Shown here piece after piece: positions 15,786 through 27,300 of a DNA stretch of 64,000 nt. Numbering within the stretch: position 1 is the stretch's first letter; each line of letters starts with the position of its first letter. The stretch covers positions 34,986 through 98,985 of the forward strand of contig NZ_JTGN01000022.1 of NCBI RefSeq assembly GCF_000797495.1, in the 5' to 3' direction. Source of the stretch: Robinsoniella peoriensis. GTDB taxonomy: Bacteria > Bacillota > Clostridia > Lachnospirales > Lachnospiraceae. The notes beneath the pieces were generated by a model. That model was not told the DNA's origin and searched no databases. It saw nothing but the letters and a program-made list of their open reading frames with translations. The position numbers were made by a program, and so were the translations under genes.

Positions 15786-17336
15786 ATGAAATTACTAATA
15801 GTAGATGACGAACAATTAACAAGAGAGGGATTAATGTCTTCTGTGAACTGGAGATCCCTGGGTATATTTGACATTTTTCTGGCTGATGATGGAATTAATG
15901 GTCTTGAGACTGCAAAAAAGGAAAAACCGCAAATTATACTGAGTGATGTAAGAATGCCCAGAATGGACGGTATTGCAATGGCAGAGAAGATAAAATTGAT
16001 CCTGCCGGATGCATGCATTATATTCATGAGCGGATATTCAGATAAAGAGTATCTAAAGGCGGCTATCAAATTAAAGGCTATTAATTATGTAGAAAAACCT
16101 TTGGATCCTCTTGAAATTGAAGAAGCTGTACTGGAAGCAATTGAAGAGAACAAACAGTTGAACCGTACCAAACAGTCAGAGACATTACTTTCTCTGGAAC
16201 GATCCTCCAGACTGGCACTGCTTTTGACCTATCCATCCCAGGATGTGGAAGGAATAGACGATTTACTGCATGATTTTCAATATCCGCCCAGTTCCATCCT
16301 ATACTTCACCACATTAATTGTGAAGTTAACCGACAACTTTAATGAAAACATGGGGAATTCCATCAATACCATACACAAACAGTTAGACTCATTCCTGCTG
16401 AAATACCATTTGCAGAGTATACACGTAAGTAAACACGAACAGCATATTGTATATCATATTTTCGGAACGGTAAAACCTTCTCCTGAAATTATACTGAAGT
16501 GTTCAGAATACCTGAAATCTCTGTATAGTGAGATAGGGACTTTTTTTATTGTCGTTGGCAATACGGTAAATGATATACATAAAGTTTACCATTCCTATAG
16601 CCAGGCTGTTATACTGCTGCAGAGCAGCTTTTTCTATGATTACAACAGCATCCTGACTGATGAGAATTCAACTACTTTATCTACTTCCGTGTTTACCGAT
16701 CCTTCCTCTGCTTTTGCAGAAGCTCTGTCTGATAAAAATAAAGATGAGGCAGCCGGCATATTGAATCATATTTTTAATTATTTTAAAAATAACCGGTCTT
16801 ATCTGCCGAATCAGGTACGGGATATATACTACAAACTGTTTATGATTGTACAGAACAGCTGTAGATCCCAGCAGGTAACCGCCGGGACCGAGTCCCAAAT
16901 TGAAAGTATCTTAGAATATATTGAGAAATTTCAGACTTTGGCAGAGCTGCATAAATCACTGCTCAGTAAGATAGACGATTATTTTGAGGCACTTAATAAC
17001 CAGGTTTCGGAAAATTCCACCATTTTTATGATTAAAGAATTTATTCAGAAGAATTTTATGAATGATACGTTGTCTGTGAAAGATATCAGCGAACATGTCT
17101 ATCTCTCTACATCTTATGTCTGCACTTTGTTTAAAACAGAAACGCAGCAGACATTGAACCAGTATATTACGGATTACCGTATGGAAAAGGCAAAACAGCT
17201 CCTATCTGACCCCAGGTACAAGATTACCGATATTTCCTCTAAAGTAGGATATTCCGATGGTAATTATTTTAGCAAGAGTTTTAAAAAAATCGTTGGTCTC
17301 TCACCTTCTGAGTACAGGGAGAAGGTGCTGAAATGA
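15786..17336 (+). CDS. YesN-type response regulator with AraC DNA-binding domain (kinase partner)
   Basis: 516-residue regulator. Its receiver domain has D7/D8, phospho-acceptor D54 (in ILSDVRMP) and K104. A middle linker region follows, then a C-terminal AraC domain (about 415-515) ending LSPSEYREK. The stop codon overlaps the kinase ATG by four bases (ATGA), the normal arrangement of a cognate kinase-regulator pair. It resembles the regulator at 14252 only in architecture, so the two may bind different promoters. Confidence 0.93.
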   Translation: MKLLIVDDEQLTREGLMSSVNWRSLGIFDIFLADDGINGLETAKKEKPQIILSDVRMPRMDGIAMAEKIKLILPDACIIFMSGYSDKEYLKAAIKLKAINYVEKPLDPLEIEEAVLEAIEENKQLNRTKQSETLLSLERSSRLALLLTYPSQDVEGIDDLLHDFQYPPSSILYFTTLIVKLTDNFNENMGNSINTIHKQLDSFLLKYHLQSIHVSKHEQHIVYHIFGTVKPSPEIILKCSEYLKSLYSEIGTFFIVVGNTVNDIHKVYHSYSQAVILLQSSFFYDYNSILTDENSTTLSTSVFTDPSSAFAEALSDKNKDEAAGILNHIFNYFKNNRSYLPNQVRDIYYKLFMIVQNSCRSQQVTAGTESQIESILEYIEKFQTLAELHKSLLSKIDDYFEALNNQVSENSTIFMIKEFIQKNFMNDTLSVKDISEHVYLSTSYVCTLFKTETQQTLNQYITDYRMEKAKQLLSDPRYKITDISSKVGYSDGNYFSKSFKKIVGLSPSEYREKVLK

Positions 17337-19156
17337 TAAAACCGCTACAGCCACTGAAAGATTTGTATTCTAATATGCGGCTGCAGTCCAAATTTATGAT
17401 CACCCATCTGGTGCTGATCATTATTCCGACTATTGTAATTGCGTATTTTTTTTACGGCCAGATGTATGATACCATTGTATCCGAAACGATACGCCAGGAG
17501 CAGAACTTTTCCAAACACTCCTCCTCTACGATCAATGCTGCAATGGATCAGATCAATGTAGTAAGTGACTCCATTCTGGACAATGCCTATCTTACGGATA
17601 TTTTAAATGAAAAAAATTCGTTTCGCTTACTACAGCTGCTCCGGTCTGCAAAAACAGAAGATTTTTATACTTTTACCAATTCAATGATTGATGGAAATCT
17701 TATTACGGATATAAAAATATATATGGATCTCCCCACGGAAGATTTTTATGATGATTATAATGGCCAGAAGTCCATATTTCTGCATTCCAGTGAGGCAAGG
17801 GGGTCTTATTGGAGCGGCATATTTAACAGTACACCCATTCCTTCGCTGTTCTGCCCGAAGTTCTACCTTTCTCCAAAAGAGGTAGAAAACTATGGATCAA
17901 TGTCCTATGTACGTAAGATTAAGCCGCAGACCGCCGCCCCCGAGGACCCTTCTATTTATGTAGTGGTTTATTTTTCCCAGGAAAATATTGATCAGCTGCT
18001 TATGCAGGGAATATCAGAAAATAATACCGTCTCATATATAGTAAACGAACGAAATGCCCTTGTATCTTCTTCCGATAGTGCTTATGCAGGTACTTATCTG
18101 ATGAACTACGATACGATTAAAGACTCGTTTATGCAGTCAAATAACTACATTACCAAAACTGTTCTCGGAAAAGAAGTATATGCCGGCTTTTATAACGTAA
18201 CCCATACTTCCTGGTATATGGTTTCTATTTTACCTGCACAATCCCTGCAGAACAAAGGAAAACTTTTAATCGTACAGTTTGTTCTTTTTTACCTCTTCTT
18301 CCTGGGTGTGGCATTTATTATGGCTACCACCCTCTCCAGATCCATCACAAAACGTCTGGGTGCAGTTATTAACCAGATGAAGACGGTGCGGACAGGACGA
18401 CCTGTATCTATGGAAACGGCACAGATTCATGATGAGGTAGGTGATCTGATTGATACGTATAATTATATGAGTACCGAGATGAATACACTGATGGATAATC
18501 AGGCTAAGTCAGCGGAAGATCTTAGAATTGCTGAATTTAAAGCCCTGCAGTCCCAGATAAATCCTCATTTTCTGTACAACACCCTGGATATGATTAACTG
18601 GCTCTCCCTGAGCCATCAGGAGGAAAAGGTGACGGAAGCTGTACAGGCACTGTCAAAATTCTACAAACTGACTCTGAATAAGGGTAATATAGCCATCTCC
18701 CTTAAAGAGGAGATTACCCAGGTTTCACTTTATGTAAAGCTGCAGAATATGCGTTATCAGGACAAAATAGAATTTATTATTGACGTCCCGGATGAAATGA
18801 TGGATTACGAAATCCCCAAGCTGGTTCTTCAGCCTCTGGTGGAAAATGCCATTATGCATGGTATTTTTGAAAAAGAGGAAAAAATGGGAACGATTTTGAT
18901 TACCGGTTGGCTGGAAGATGAAGTTTTAGTCTTAATTGTATCGGACGACGGTGTAGGAATCTCGGAAGATAAGCTAAAAATTATCCTCACCGGAGCCGGG
19001 GAAAGTATTTCAGGAAGTAATATCGGTATCTATAATACACATGAACGACTACAGCTTTTTTATAATAACACCGACTTTGGCCTTGCATACAGCAGCAATG
19101 AAGGAAACGGGACGGAAGTAGAGATCCGAATCCCCGCGAAGAAGATATCTGTTTAA
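17333..19156 (+). CDS. YesM/LytS-type sensor histidine kinase
   Basis: Membrane-bound sensor of 607 residues. One membrane segment lies near residues 20-42 and another near 305-328. The extracellular region between them is about 260 residues, the size of a Cache-like sensor. A HAMP linker follows, then the His_kinase domain with the phospho-accepting His412 in QINPHFLYNTLD, and an HATPase_c domain with N-box LVENAIMHG and G-box DDGVGIS. This type commonly senses extracellular carbohydrates in gut Firmicutes. Given the flanking rhamnose importer and rhamnosidases, a rhamnose-containing ligand is a reasonable inference. Confidence 0.93.
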   Translation: MIKPLQPLKDLYSNMRLQSKFMITHLVLIIIPTIVIAYFFYGQMYDTIVSETIRQEQNFSKHSSSTINAAMDQINVVSDSILDNAYLTDILNEKNSFRLLQLLRSAKTEDFYTFTNSMIDGNLITDIKIYMDLPTEDFYDDYNGQKSIFLHSSEARGSYWSGIFNSTPIPSLFCPKFYLSPKEVENYGSMSYVRKIKPQTAAPEDPSIYVVVYFSQENIDQLLMQGISENNTVSYIVNERNALVSSSDSAYAGTYLMNYDTIKDSFMQSNNYITKTVLGKEVYAGFYNVTHTSWYMVSILPAQSLQNKGKLLIVQFVLFYLFFLGVAFIMATTLSRSITKRLGAVINQMKTVRTGRPVSMETAQIHDEVGDLIDTYNYMSTEMNTLMDNQAKSAEDLRIAEFKALQSQINPHFLYNTLDMINWLSLSHQEEKVTEAVQALSKFYKLTLNKGNIAISLKEEITQVSLYVKLQNMRYQDKIEFIIDVPDEMMDYEIPKLVLQPLVENAIMHGIFEKEEKMGTILITGWLEDEVLVLIVSDDGVGISEDKLKIILTGAGESISGSNIGIYNTHERLQLFYNNTDFGLAYSSNEGNGTEVEIRIPAKKISV

Positions 19157-19251
19157 AATATGCCTGGTTAAATTTATAAAGTCACAAAATAATTATTTAA
19201 TTTATTATTTACTTCCAAAAAATATCCAATACAACATTGACTAATCCTCAA

Positions 19252-19290
19252 AAAATGTTATCATATATTTGCGGGGATATGATGGTCTGG
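19252..19290 (+). repeat. 39-bp direct repeat, left copy, with internal dyad
   Basis: The core ATCATAT, ATTTGCGGGG, ATATGATGGTCTG nearly matches 47334-47373 in the same orientation; they differ at a few positions and by one inserted base. The ATCATAT/ATATGAT arms can pair around a TTTGCGGGG-type loop. The two copies bracket exactly the cell-wall protein gene and the four GH78 genes. Confidence 0.75.
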
Positions 19291-19358
19291 TATTCGTTCA
19301 CTCATTTTTTGTAAATGGTGTCTGTTATCAGATCATTTTCCTTTTCTATAAAAAATGC

Positions 19359-19403
19359 AAAGAACCAGAGCAAATCCCTCCCTGATCTGCTCTGGTTCTT
19401 TTT
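19359..19403. terminator. Bidirectional intrinsic terminator
   Basis: AAAGAACCAGAGCA / TGCTCTGGTTCTTT is a perfect 14-bp stem, with TTTT on the + strand and AAAA before it. It separates the kinase gene from the convergent NlpC/P60 gene, and its right arm abuts that gene's stop codon. Confidence 0.85.
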
Positions 19404-21216
19404 AATTTGCAAGATATACATCTGCCTGCTGCCGTCCGAATACACAGGCATCCTGATGATTATTCATATAGATATCCACGTGTCCATAAGGAGTTCCCCT
19501 ATCTTCCACGGTATAGACTTCACCATTAATAATCAATCTGGTTCCAAATGGGATACCTCCCATAGCAACTGTTTTGCCCTGTACCGGCATAGCTCCGCTG
19601 GCTGTTGGCCCTCCCGACCAGACACCGCAGCAGACCGGGCAGCTGCAATAAGCTGTTAAGGTAAAGTTCCCCAGATGCTGTCCATAATCCTGTTCCCGGG
19701 CAAGCTCTGTGTCACCCTGGACGCTGCTGTCATTTTCCGGTCCGTCATTGATCATAACGTCATCTTCAATAATGCGGACTGCCCATACAGCGCTGTCGTA
19801 GCTGACGCTGTTGGTGATAATGCCTCTTGCACTGCTGTGCGCTTCAATATCCTGTCCGTCACCAATATACATGACTACATGATATACATATCCATTCCGT
19901 GCATAAAAGATCAGATCTCCCGGTGCTGCATCAGCTGCCGGAATCTGCATGCCAAATCTCGCCTGGTCCTCGGCTACCCGCGGTATGGAATATCCAAATT
20001 CACTGTAAATACTCTGGACAAAGCCTGAACAATCTGCTCCGTTTGTAAGGCTCGTGCCGCCCCAAACGTAGGAATTTCCTAAAAATTGCTTTGCAAAATC
20101 CACCATAGAATTGCGGAGTGCACTGGAAGCTGTAATTTCTCTTACGGTTGTCAGCGTATAATATAAGGATTTGTTTTCTTCCATAGGAATGAGTTCCCTG
20201 GCAAATTCATAATTTTCTTCCTTGTTCATTTTAACAAGTTCAACTGCCTTTTTGCCTTTGATCAGATTCTTACGCTGAACAAATCCACGCACATAACCGG
20301 ATTCTACGTAAATCCATTTTTCATCCCCGTCAGCCAGCACATAGCAGAGCCCGCCTTCCGGTAAAACACCGATGACATTTGAATTTTCTTTTTTCCGTTC
20401 CTGGATACATACCCCATCCGTTTCTGCGATGGCATATACCTTTTTCACTACTGTTTTCTGTGCAGTTGTCTTTGTATAAGTCCAGGCTTTATTTTTTAAC
20501 GGACTTACAAGGCAATCTGCTTTCAAAAGATTTTTTGCCTTTTTCTTTTTTACATAACTTTTCGCTTTTTTGCCCGTAAGAAGATTTTTTGTCTTAACAA
20601 ATCCTCTTACATCTCCCGACTCTATATAAACCCAGCCTTTTTCATCTTCCTCTAAGATATAACACAGTCCGTTTTTTCCCAGTTCTCCCACCGGTCTGGA
20701 TTTGACACTTTTTTCTTCGTAGATCTGCAGATTCTTCCTTTTGGACAGTGCATATACCTTCTCCACTGTTGTAATGCCAAAAGGTTTTTCGATCTCTTTT
20801 GGTTCTTCAATCTGCTGCTCTTCAATTAATGCAAGATTTGCATTGATTTCTTCCTGTGTCATCTCTGTTGCCGGTTCCATCTGTGGTTCCGTGCTTTCTT
20901 CTTCCCTCTTTTTGGTTTCCGATTCCGTCTCTTCTTCGGACTCCGTTTGTGTTTCTGTTTGTGTTTCCGTTTCTGTCAAGACTTCTGTCACTGTTTCAAC
21001 AGGTGTTTCTGTGAGGACGGCTTCTGATTCTGTGAAATGCTCAGATTGTATAGAATGATCTGACACAGGCTCCGTAACAGGCTCTGTCTGGGGTTTCACC
21101 TCTGTTGTCCGTTCCGTGGTCCTCTCCGTCTGAGGTGCTGCCATCGCTGTGGATGGAATAATTAAAGAAAATGCCAGCGCTAATGCTGCTGCTTTATGTA
21201 CTAATTTCCATTTCAT
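19402..21216 (-). CDS. Secreted cell-wall protein: SH3-like repeats, NlpC/P60 peptidase and 3D domain
   Basis: Probable peptidoglycan hydrolase of 604 residues. Order: signal peptide (1-27, ending AMAA); a Thr/Glu-rich wall-spanning linker (about 30-125); two SH3-like wall-binding repeats (about 150-235 and 255-330), each with a V(R)GFV(K/Q) motif; an NlpC/P60 domain (about 365-480) with catalytic Cys396 in DCSGF, His446 in YHVVMYIG and His460; and a C-terminal 3D domain (about 525-604) with TAYCSCPVCCG, VEDRG and VDIYM. NlpC/P60 usually cuts gamma-D-Glu-diaminopimelate peptide bonds; 3D domains belong to the double-psi barrel group linked to glycan-strand cleavage. Joining both in one protein suggests a bifunctional enzyme. 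It is the last gene of the minus-strand GH78 series. Confidence 0.9.
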   Translation of the reverse strand: MKWKLVHKAAALALAFSLIIPSTAMAAPQTERTTERTTEVKPQTEPVTEPVSDHSIQSEHFTESEAVLTETPVETVTEVLTETETQTETQTESEEETESETKKREEESTEPQMEPATEMTQEEINANLALIEEQQIEEPKEIEKPFGITTVEKVYALSKRKNLQIYEEKSVKSRPVGELGKNGLCYILEEDEKGWVYIESGDVRGFVKTKNLLTGKKAKSYVKKKKAKNLLKADCLVSPLKNKAWTYTKTTAQKTVVKKVYAIAETDGVCIQERKKENSNVIGVLPEGGLCYVLADGDEKWIYVESGYVRGFVQRKNLIKGKKAVELVKMNKEENYEFARELIPMEENKSLYYTLTTVREITASSALRNSMVDFAKQFLGNSYVWGGTSLTNGADCSGFVQSIYSEFGYSIPRVAEDQARFGMQIPAADAAPGDLIFYARNGYVYHVVMYIGDGQDIEAHSSARGIITNSVSYDSAVWAVRIIEDDVMINDGPENDSSVQGDTELAREQDYGQHLGNFTLTAYCSCPVCCGVWSGGPTASGAMPVQGKTVAMGGIPFGTRLIINGEVYTVEDRGTPYGHVDIYMNNHQDACVFGRQQADVYLAN

Positions 21217-21390
21217 ATATTATCCTGCTTTCCCCCTTGAGCTTCATTCAAAATGATCCATAGGATGTCTTGTCTAAATCATCTTATCATCTCTGACCTA
21301 TTTCTGTCACATGATCTGGTGCCGCATTCATTTGCTGTCCGGGGAAGCTGTGAAAAGCCTCCCCCAGATAAATGTTTTATACTTATTTAC

Positions 21391-24300
21391 TTATTTTACA
21401 CGAATAATGATTGTATCTGATTTTCCATTATAAGTCTTTGCTTTAATTGTTGTTTTTCCCTTTTTCAAAGCTTTTACTTTACCGGAAGAACTAACAGTTG
21501 CCACATCTTCATTCGTGGATGTAAATGTTACTTTTCCTGCGCTTCCGCTGGAACGTGTCACTTTTAATTTTAATGTTTTACCAGGTTTCAGGTTTTTAAT
21601 TGAAGCACTGAGTTTTATTGATTTTGGTTTATTTTTTACCGTTATCTTACACTCTGCAGTTTTGCCGTTTGCGGTACGTACCGTGATTGTTGCCGTTCCT
21701 GTTTTCTTGGCTGTAATCTTACCTCTGGAATTAACTGATGCAACTTTCTTATTGCTGCTTGACCATGTAATCTTACTTGTTTTTGCATATTTTGGAACCA
21801 GCGTGCTCTTTAAGGTATATGTTTCCTGAACACCTAAAGTCTTTGTCTTTCTATTCAGTTTAATTTTATCAACTGACTGGGTAACGGTTACTTTACAGGA
21901 TGCTTTCCTGCCGTTTGCTGTTGTAACTGTTACCGTAGCTCTTCCTGATTTCTTAGCAGTCATCTTTCCGTTCTTATCAACAGTCAGGACCGATGTGCTG
22001 CTGCTCTTCCAGGTAAGCTTCTTATTTGTAGTATTCGAAGGTTCAATACTGGTCTTAAATGTATATTTTTTGCCTTTCTTAATAGAAAGTTCGGATTTAT
22101 TCAGGGATACTTTTGCCGCGAATACTTCCTGTGGCGCTACTTTATCCTGGGTTGCTGCAGATAACGTTCCCTTTAAATTCTCTGCTGATACAACCGCTGT
22201 AATCGGATAACCCACATCTAATTTCGTAAGCTTATAGCTTGTACCAATAGCCCCGTCAATCACCTGATTACCACGCATCCAACTGATTGACAGTTTGTCT
22301 GCATTCTGAACTCCTGTGATATCCAATGTAAGAGTTTGTCCTTCTTTTACGGTTCCCTTAATTACAATAACACCTCTTAAAGTATCCTTGTCTGTGGAAA
22401 CCTCAAGTACTTTACCCGGCCTTCCTGCTTCATGTGTATCCGTAGCTGCAATTCTCTGATAGAAACAATAAACCGTATTCGGCTGTAAGCCTGTAAATAC
22501 TGCTGAATTACCAAATACTAATTCCTGATCGCCGGTCTGCATTGCATACTCATAACCGGATATGGTCTTTAATGTAATACTGTCTACTGTAACCTTTGCT
22601 GCCGCAGGCTTTAACGGGTAAATTTCACTGACCGTTATTGAAGTAACATTGGTATATTCTACCTCATTATATGTCAATTTAACGGTAATATTTGCCTTTC
22701 CTGCATTCCTTGCATTAATTATACCATTTTCATCCACTTTTGCAACATTTTCATCGTCAGATTCAACAAAAAATGTTTCATTCGTCAAATCAATGGTTTC
22801 TCCAGCCTCATCTTTCATTGAAATCCCCAGGATTCTGGATGTTTCATCCCAAAGCATATTGGTTTTTTCAAATACAACCTGAAGTCCGTTTTCATCTGGT
22901 ACAAGTCGTAAGTCAGCCCATACAAGTAATCCTAAGGTGCTTGTTGTAAAGGTAACCTCTGTCTTGCTTTCATCTGTAAACGTAAACGGCTGCTCTGTTT
23001 TTACGCCATCCTCTGATACATAGTACAATGCAAGCTGATCTGCATCATAGTATTCCGGTATTCTCATTACTGATTTTACTTCTTTTCCATCCAGAGATAC
23101 CTCTCCCTGGTCAGAAATTAATGAGATATCAAGTATTGTAAATTCTCTGGTGACATCTTTTAATGCTTCTGCTACCAGATCCTGTCTGCTTCCGCTTTCC
23201 ACTCTTTCTACCTTAAGCTGTGTATCTCCCGGCCATGTTTCGGTATCAGCTGTTAGAGTAACCCCGTTAGCTTCGTCAGTAAGAATCTGTGGCAATACAA
23301 CCGGGGGTTCTTCCGGCTGCAGTTCTTCCATTGCTTTAAGTAGAACAGCGATGGCATCTGCAATTTCTTCCTCTGATGCATCTTCTTTCAGGAACATATC
23401 CTGTGCTGCCTTAAAAGCAATGTCAAAGGCATCTTTTGTTTCCTTGGAAGCTGTCTGATACTTGTCTGTTCCCATCATATCATTGGCTGCTTTAATTGTC
23501 TTTTCCAGCTCAGTCTTATCTGCCGGCTGTTCCTCTGCTGTCAGACCCTCTGCTGCTTTGGACAGAACTTCTATTGCTTTGGTTATTTCCTCAGCAGTTG
23601 CTTTTCCATTTTTTAAAACTTTCTCTGCTGCTGCCAATGCGGTATCAAAGTCTTCCCGGGAGTTCATTGTTGCATTTTTATATGTGTCTGTTTCTTTTAA
23701 ATCTTTTGCATCCTGAATTACTTTCTTTAATTCTGTCTTGTCTGCTGCTTCTTTGTATGCGGTTTTAAATTCATAGGTTCCTGCCGTAATTTCAAATACT
23801 GCATTTCCTTCTACTGTATCCACATATTTAATGCCATCTTTTTCTTTCTCAAACTCATCTGCCGGAATGCCATTTACCGTAACTTCCATATCTTTTTCAA
23901 CTGGAATATAAGCGGTTGCTGTAGTATTGGCAGGAATTGCTGCCGTATAGTTAAATCCATCTTCCGACCAATTCCATTCTGCGTTAATCATTCCATAAGC
24001 GGAATCATAAGATCCTTTTACCCAGGTAATCCGTTCCTGATTTGCAGGAATATCCTCGTCTGCTCTTCTGTCCGGCTGTGGTTTTAATATGATGTGCTTG
24101 AATCCCGGCTGATCTTCATCTGCTTTGATTCCCAGCATATCACTGTACATCCACTCTACAATAGCGCCATAAGAATAATGATTGAAGGAGTTCATATCAA
24201 CCGGTCCGAATCCGTTTTCCTTTGTATAGGAATTCCAACGTTCCCAAATTGTTGTTGCTCCCTGATCAATACTGTACATCCAGGATGGATTGTCCCTCTG

Positions 24301-27300
24301 GAGTAACAGGGTGTATGCCATATCAACAGCACCAACTTCTGTAAGCGTCTGATTCAGCATAGCAGTACCAACAAATCCGGTACCAAGTTTATTTCCGTTA
24401 GCTTTAATCTTATTAACCAGAATATCTGTTGCTGCCTGCTTCTGGTCATCATCTTTAAACAGACCTACTTTTAAAGTGATTAAATATCCTGTCTGCGTAT
24501 CTGCACCAGCTGCTAAAGTACCATCGTTATTAATATATTTTTCCTGGAAATGGTCTTTAATTTCATTAAATCTTGCTCTGTATGCCTCTGCTTTCTGTGT
24601 TTCTCCGATAGCATCTGACATTTCAGCCATTAACTGAGTATCATATGCGTAGTAAGCACATGCGATCAGATTTCTGATAATACCCTGGTTGTCCTGTTCA
24701 TTTGGAGCCAGCCAGTCACAATAAGCAGTTCCGGCACCCTCAAAACCTCTGCTGTTAAGCCAGTTCATGTATTTTTCCATAGAATCGTACATCTGAGAGA
24801 TGATCTGTGTATCCCCATACATCTTAAACATGGTATAAGGAACGATAATACCGGCATCTCCCCAAGCTGCATTACCTGCACCTACTGCTGCAGATCTTGG
24901 AATTGTATCGGTATACTGTCCAACACTTGTCTGGCTGTCTCTTGCATCCTGTCCCCATTTATTAAAGAAACCTGCAACATTTGCATTGTAAGATGCCGCC
25001 CCGATAAATACCTGTGTATCACCTGACCAACCAAGACGTTCATCTCTCTGCGGGCAGTCTGTAGGTACACTTAAATAGTTACTTCTCTGTCCCCAGAGTG
25101 TATTGCTGATTAACTGGTTTACGGATGAATTGCTTGTCTCCAGACTACCCGTTTCCGGAATAGCCGAACCCAGGACTTCTGCCCGGAAGCTGTCAATTGT
25201 AATATCAGCATCTGCCGAAATAGATACATAACGGAATCCATAAAAGCTGAATGTCGGACGATAGCTTTCTTTTTCGTCACCTTTCGCAATATAAATGGAT
25301 GTGGATGCAGCTGATCTGTAGTTTGCCATATAAAGGCTTCCTTCCGGACCGTCATTTCCTCTGGAAGTTTTACCGCTGTCATTTAACATTTCTGCAAAAT
25401 GCATGCTGATCTGTGCATCTTTTGGTGCTTTTACTGTGATATTTGGCCATCCTACCATATTCTGTCCTAAATCATATACTACTGTCTGGCCCTTTTTCAG
25501 TTCAATTACATCATCGGCATTGTAATCATCTTTGATTACATTTACAACACCGTAATCAGAACCATTGTCTTTGCTTCCCTGGTATACACTTGTAGTAACC
25601 GGGGTACGTTCCAGTTCTTTCCGAACCTGAATTGTCTGTCCTACCTGTGCAGAAATCACTCCGCCAAAGTTTGTGTCATAACTTACTTTGCTCCAGCTAT
25701 CATCTTCTGTATAATCTGAAGTAGACATTAAAGCCGCACTTGGGTAATTTGCATCATAGGTTTCACCATCCCAGATATCTGCTTCACGGATTACACCTTC
25801 TTTACTTGTTTTCCAGGAACTGTCTGTGTTTAAGACTTTCTTTGTTCCATCGCTGTAAGTAATGATTGTCTTAGCCAGAAATGCCATATCCTTGGTTCCA
25901 TAGGTATTGTAGGAAATTCTTCCTGTCCACCAACCGGTTCCTACCTGTGCCAGAATAACATTTTCCCCGCCCTTTTTCATTAAATCTGTAACGTCATGAG
26001 AGTAATATAATACTCTTTCATTATAATCTGTCCAGCCCGGCTTCATTTCATCATAGATCGTTTCACCGTTTTCATCCGGACGTCCTACTCTGGTTCCGTT
26101 CACATACAGATCATATACACCCAGTGAAGATGCATATACTTTTGCACTTACAATTTCTTGGTCCTCTGTTTCAAATGTTTTTCTGAACATTGGCATTCCC
26201 AGATTGGAATAATCTTTTGTCAGAAGTACACCTGCATTTCCTTTTACAACAAATTTGCCGTCTTTAAATGAACCTGAACTTGCCTGACCTGCACTTCCTC
26301 CAAATGGATTTATGCCATCATCAAAATCATAAGACAGTTTCAATGTTCCTTCTTCGGGTCCGCCTTCTTCAAAGACAGTCACTTTCAGATTGTCCGCCAT
26401 AAATTTTTCTGTTGCTGTTCCTGAGCGGAAACCAACTCTTCCGTCAATAACTTTTCCCGGCGTTGCCGCAGTTACTTCGAAAGTATCTACCAGCTGGTCA
26501 TTGATAAATGTCTTGATTTCCTGATTCGTTACTTCAATTTTTACATGAACTTCTTTGTTCAGAATTTCTGTATTATAATCAAAGAAACTGCTAATATCTT
26601 TTTCATACTTGTCATAATGTGGTGTACCATTCTCCCAGATATGAGGTCTTAAGTATAATTTTCCTTTATGGTCTGACCCGTTAATCTGCCACATGAACAT
26701 ATTGCTGCTGTCGGATGCTGAGAAGACAATGCCTGCAGAATCGCTGGTTACGGTGATATCGGATTCTACAGTGTAATGTACCGGTGCATCGGGTTCTGGT
26801 TCCGGCTCTGGTTTTCCGCTAAGTGCATTATTTATTAAAGCGGTAGTTTCGCCGGTAATGTGTAATCCTCCGTTTTCCACAGTCCCATTGTCAAAAATAT
26901 TTTCCTGCGTACTGGAATCTGTGAATACTTTAGGCATTCCTGCAACTTTTACAATGATATTTTCATAAACTACATCATCACCTGCATCATTGTTAAAACC
27001 AAGCTTTCCATCAAACTGGAACTTATCTAGTTTGTCATGATATTTTGCTTCTACACCATCGATATAGATACGCACTTCCTGTTTATTCGTACATGTGAGA
27101 GTGAAGTGATGTTTTTTATTAACCATATCTTCTTTGGATACATTTTTGATATCTCCATGATCAAATTCGTATTTTCTTCCATCTGCTTCTCTCATATGCT
27201 GTACAACTGCGGGACCTGTTTTATAATTCGGATTTAACTGTGAATAATAGTACTGGGTTCCTTCCACGTTTGATCCATAGATGATACCTGCTTTACCGGA

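Noticed and set aside
21341..21365. GGGGAAGCT / AGCCTCCCC as a terminator after a GH78 gene
   Set aside because: The stem is mismatched and no T-run follows on the minus strand.
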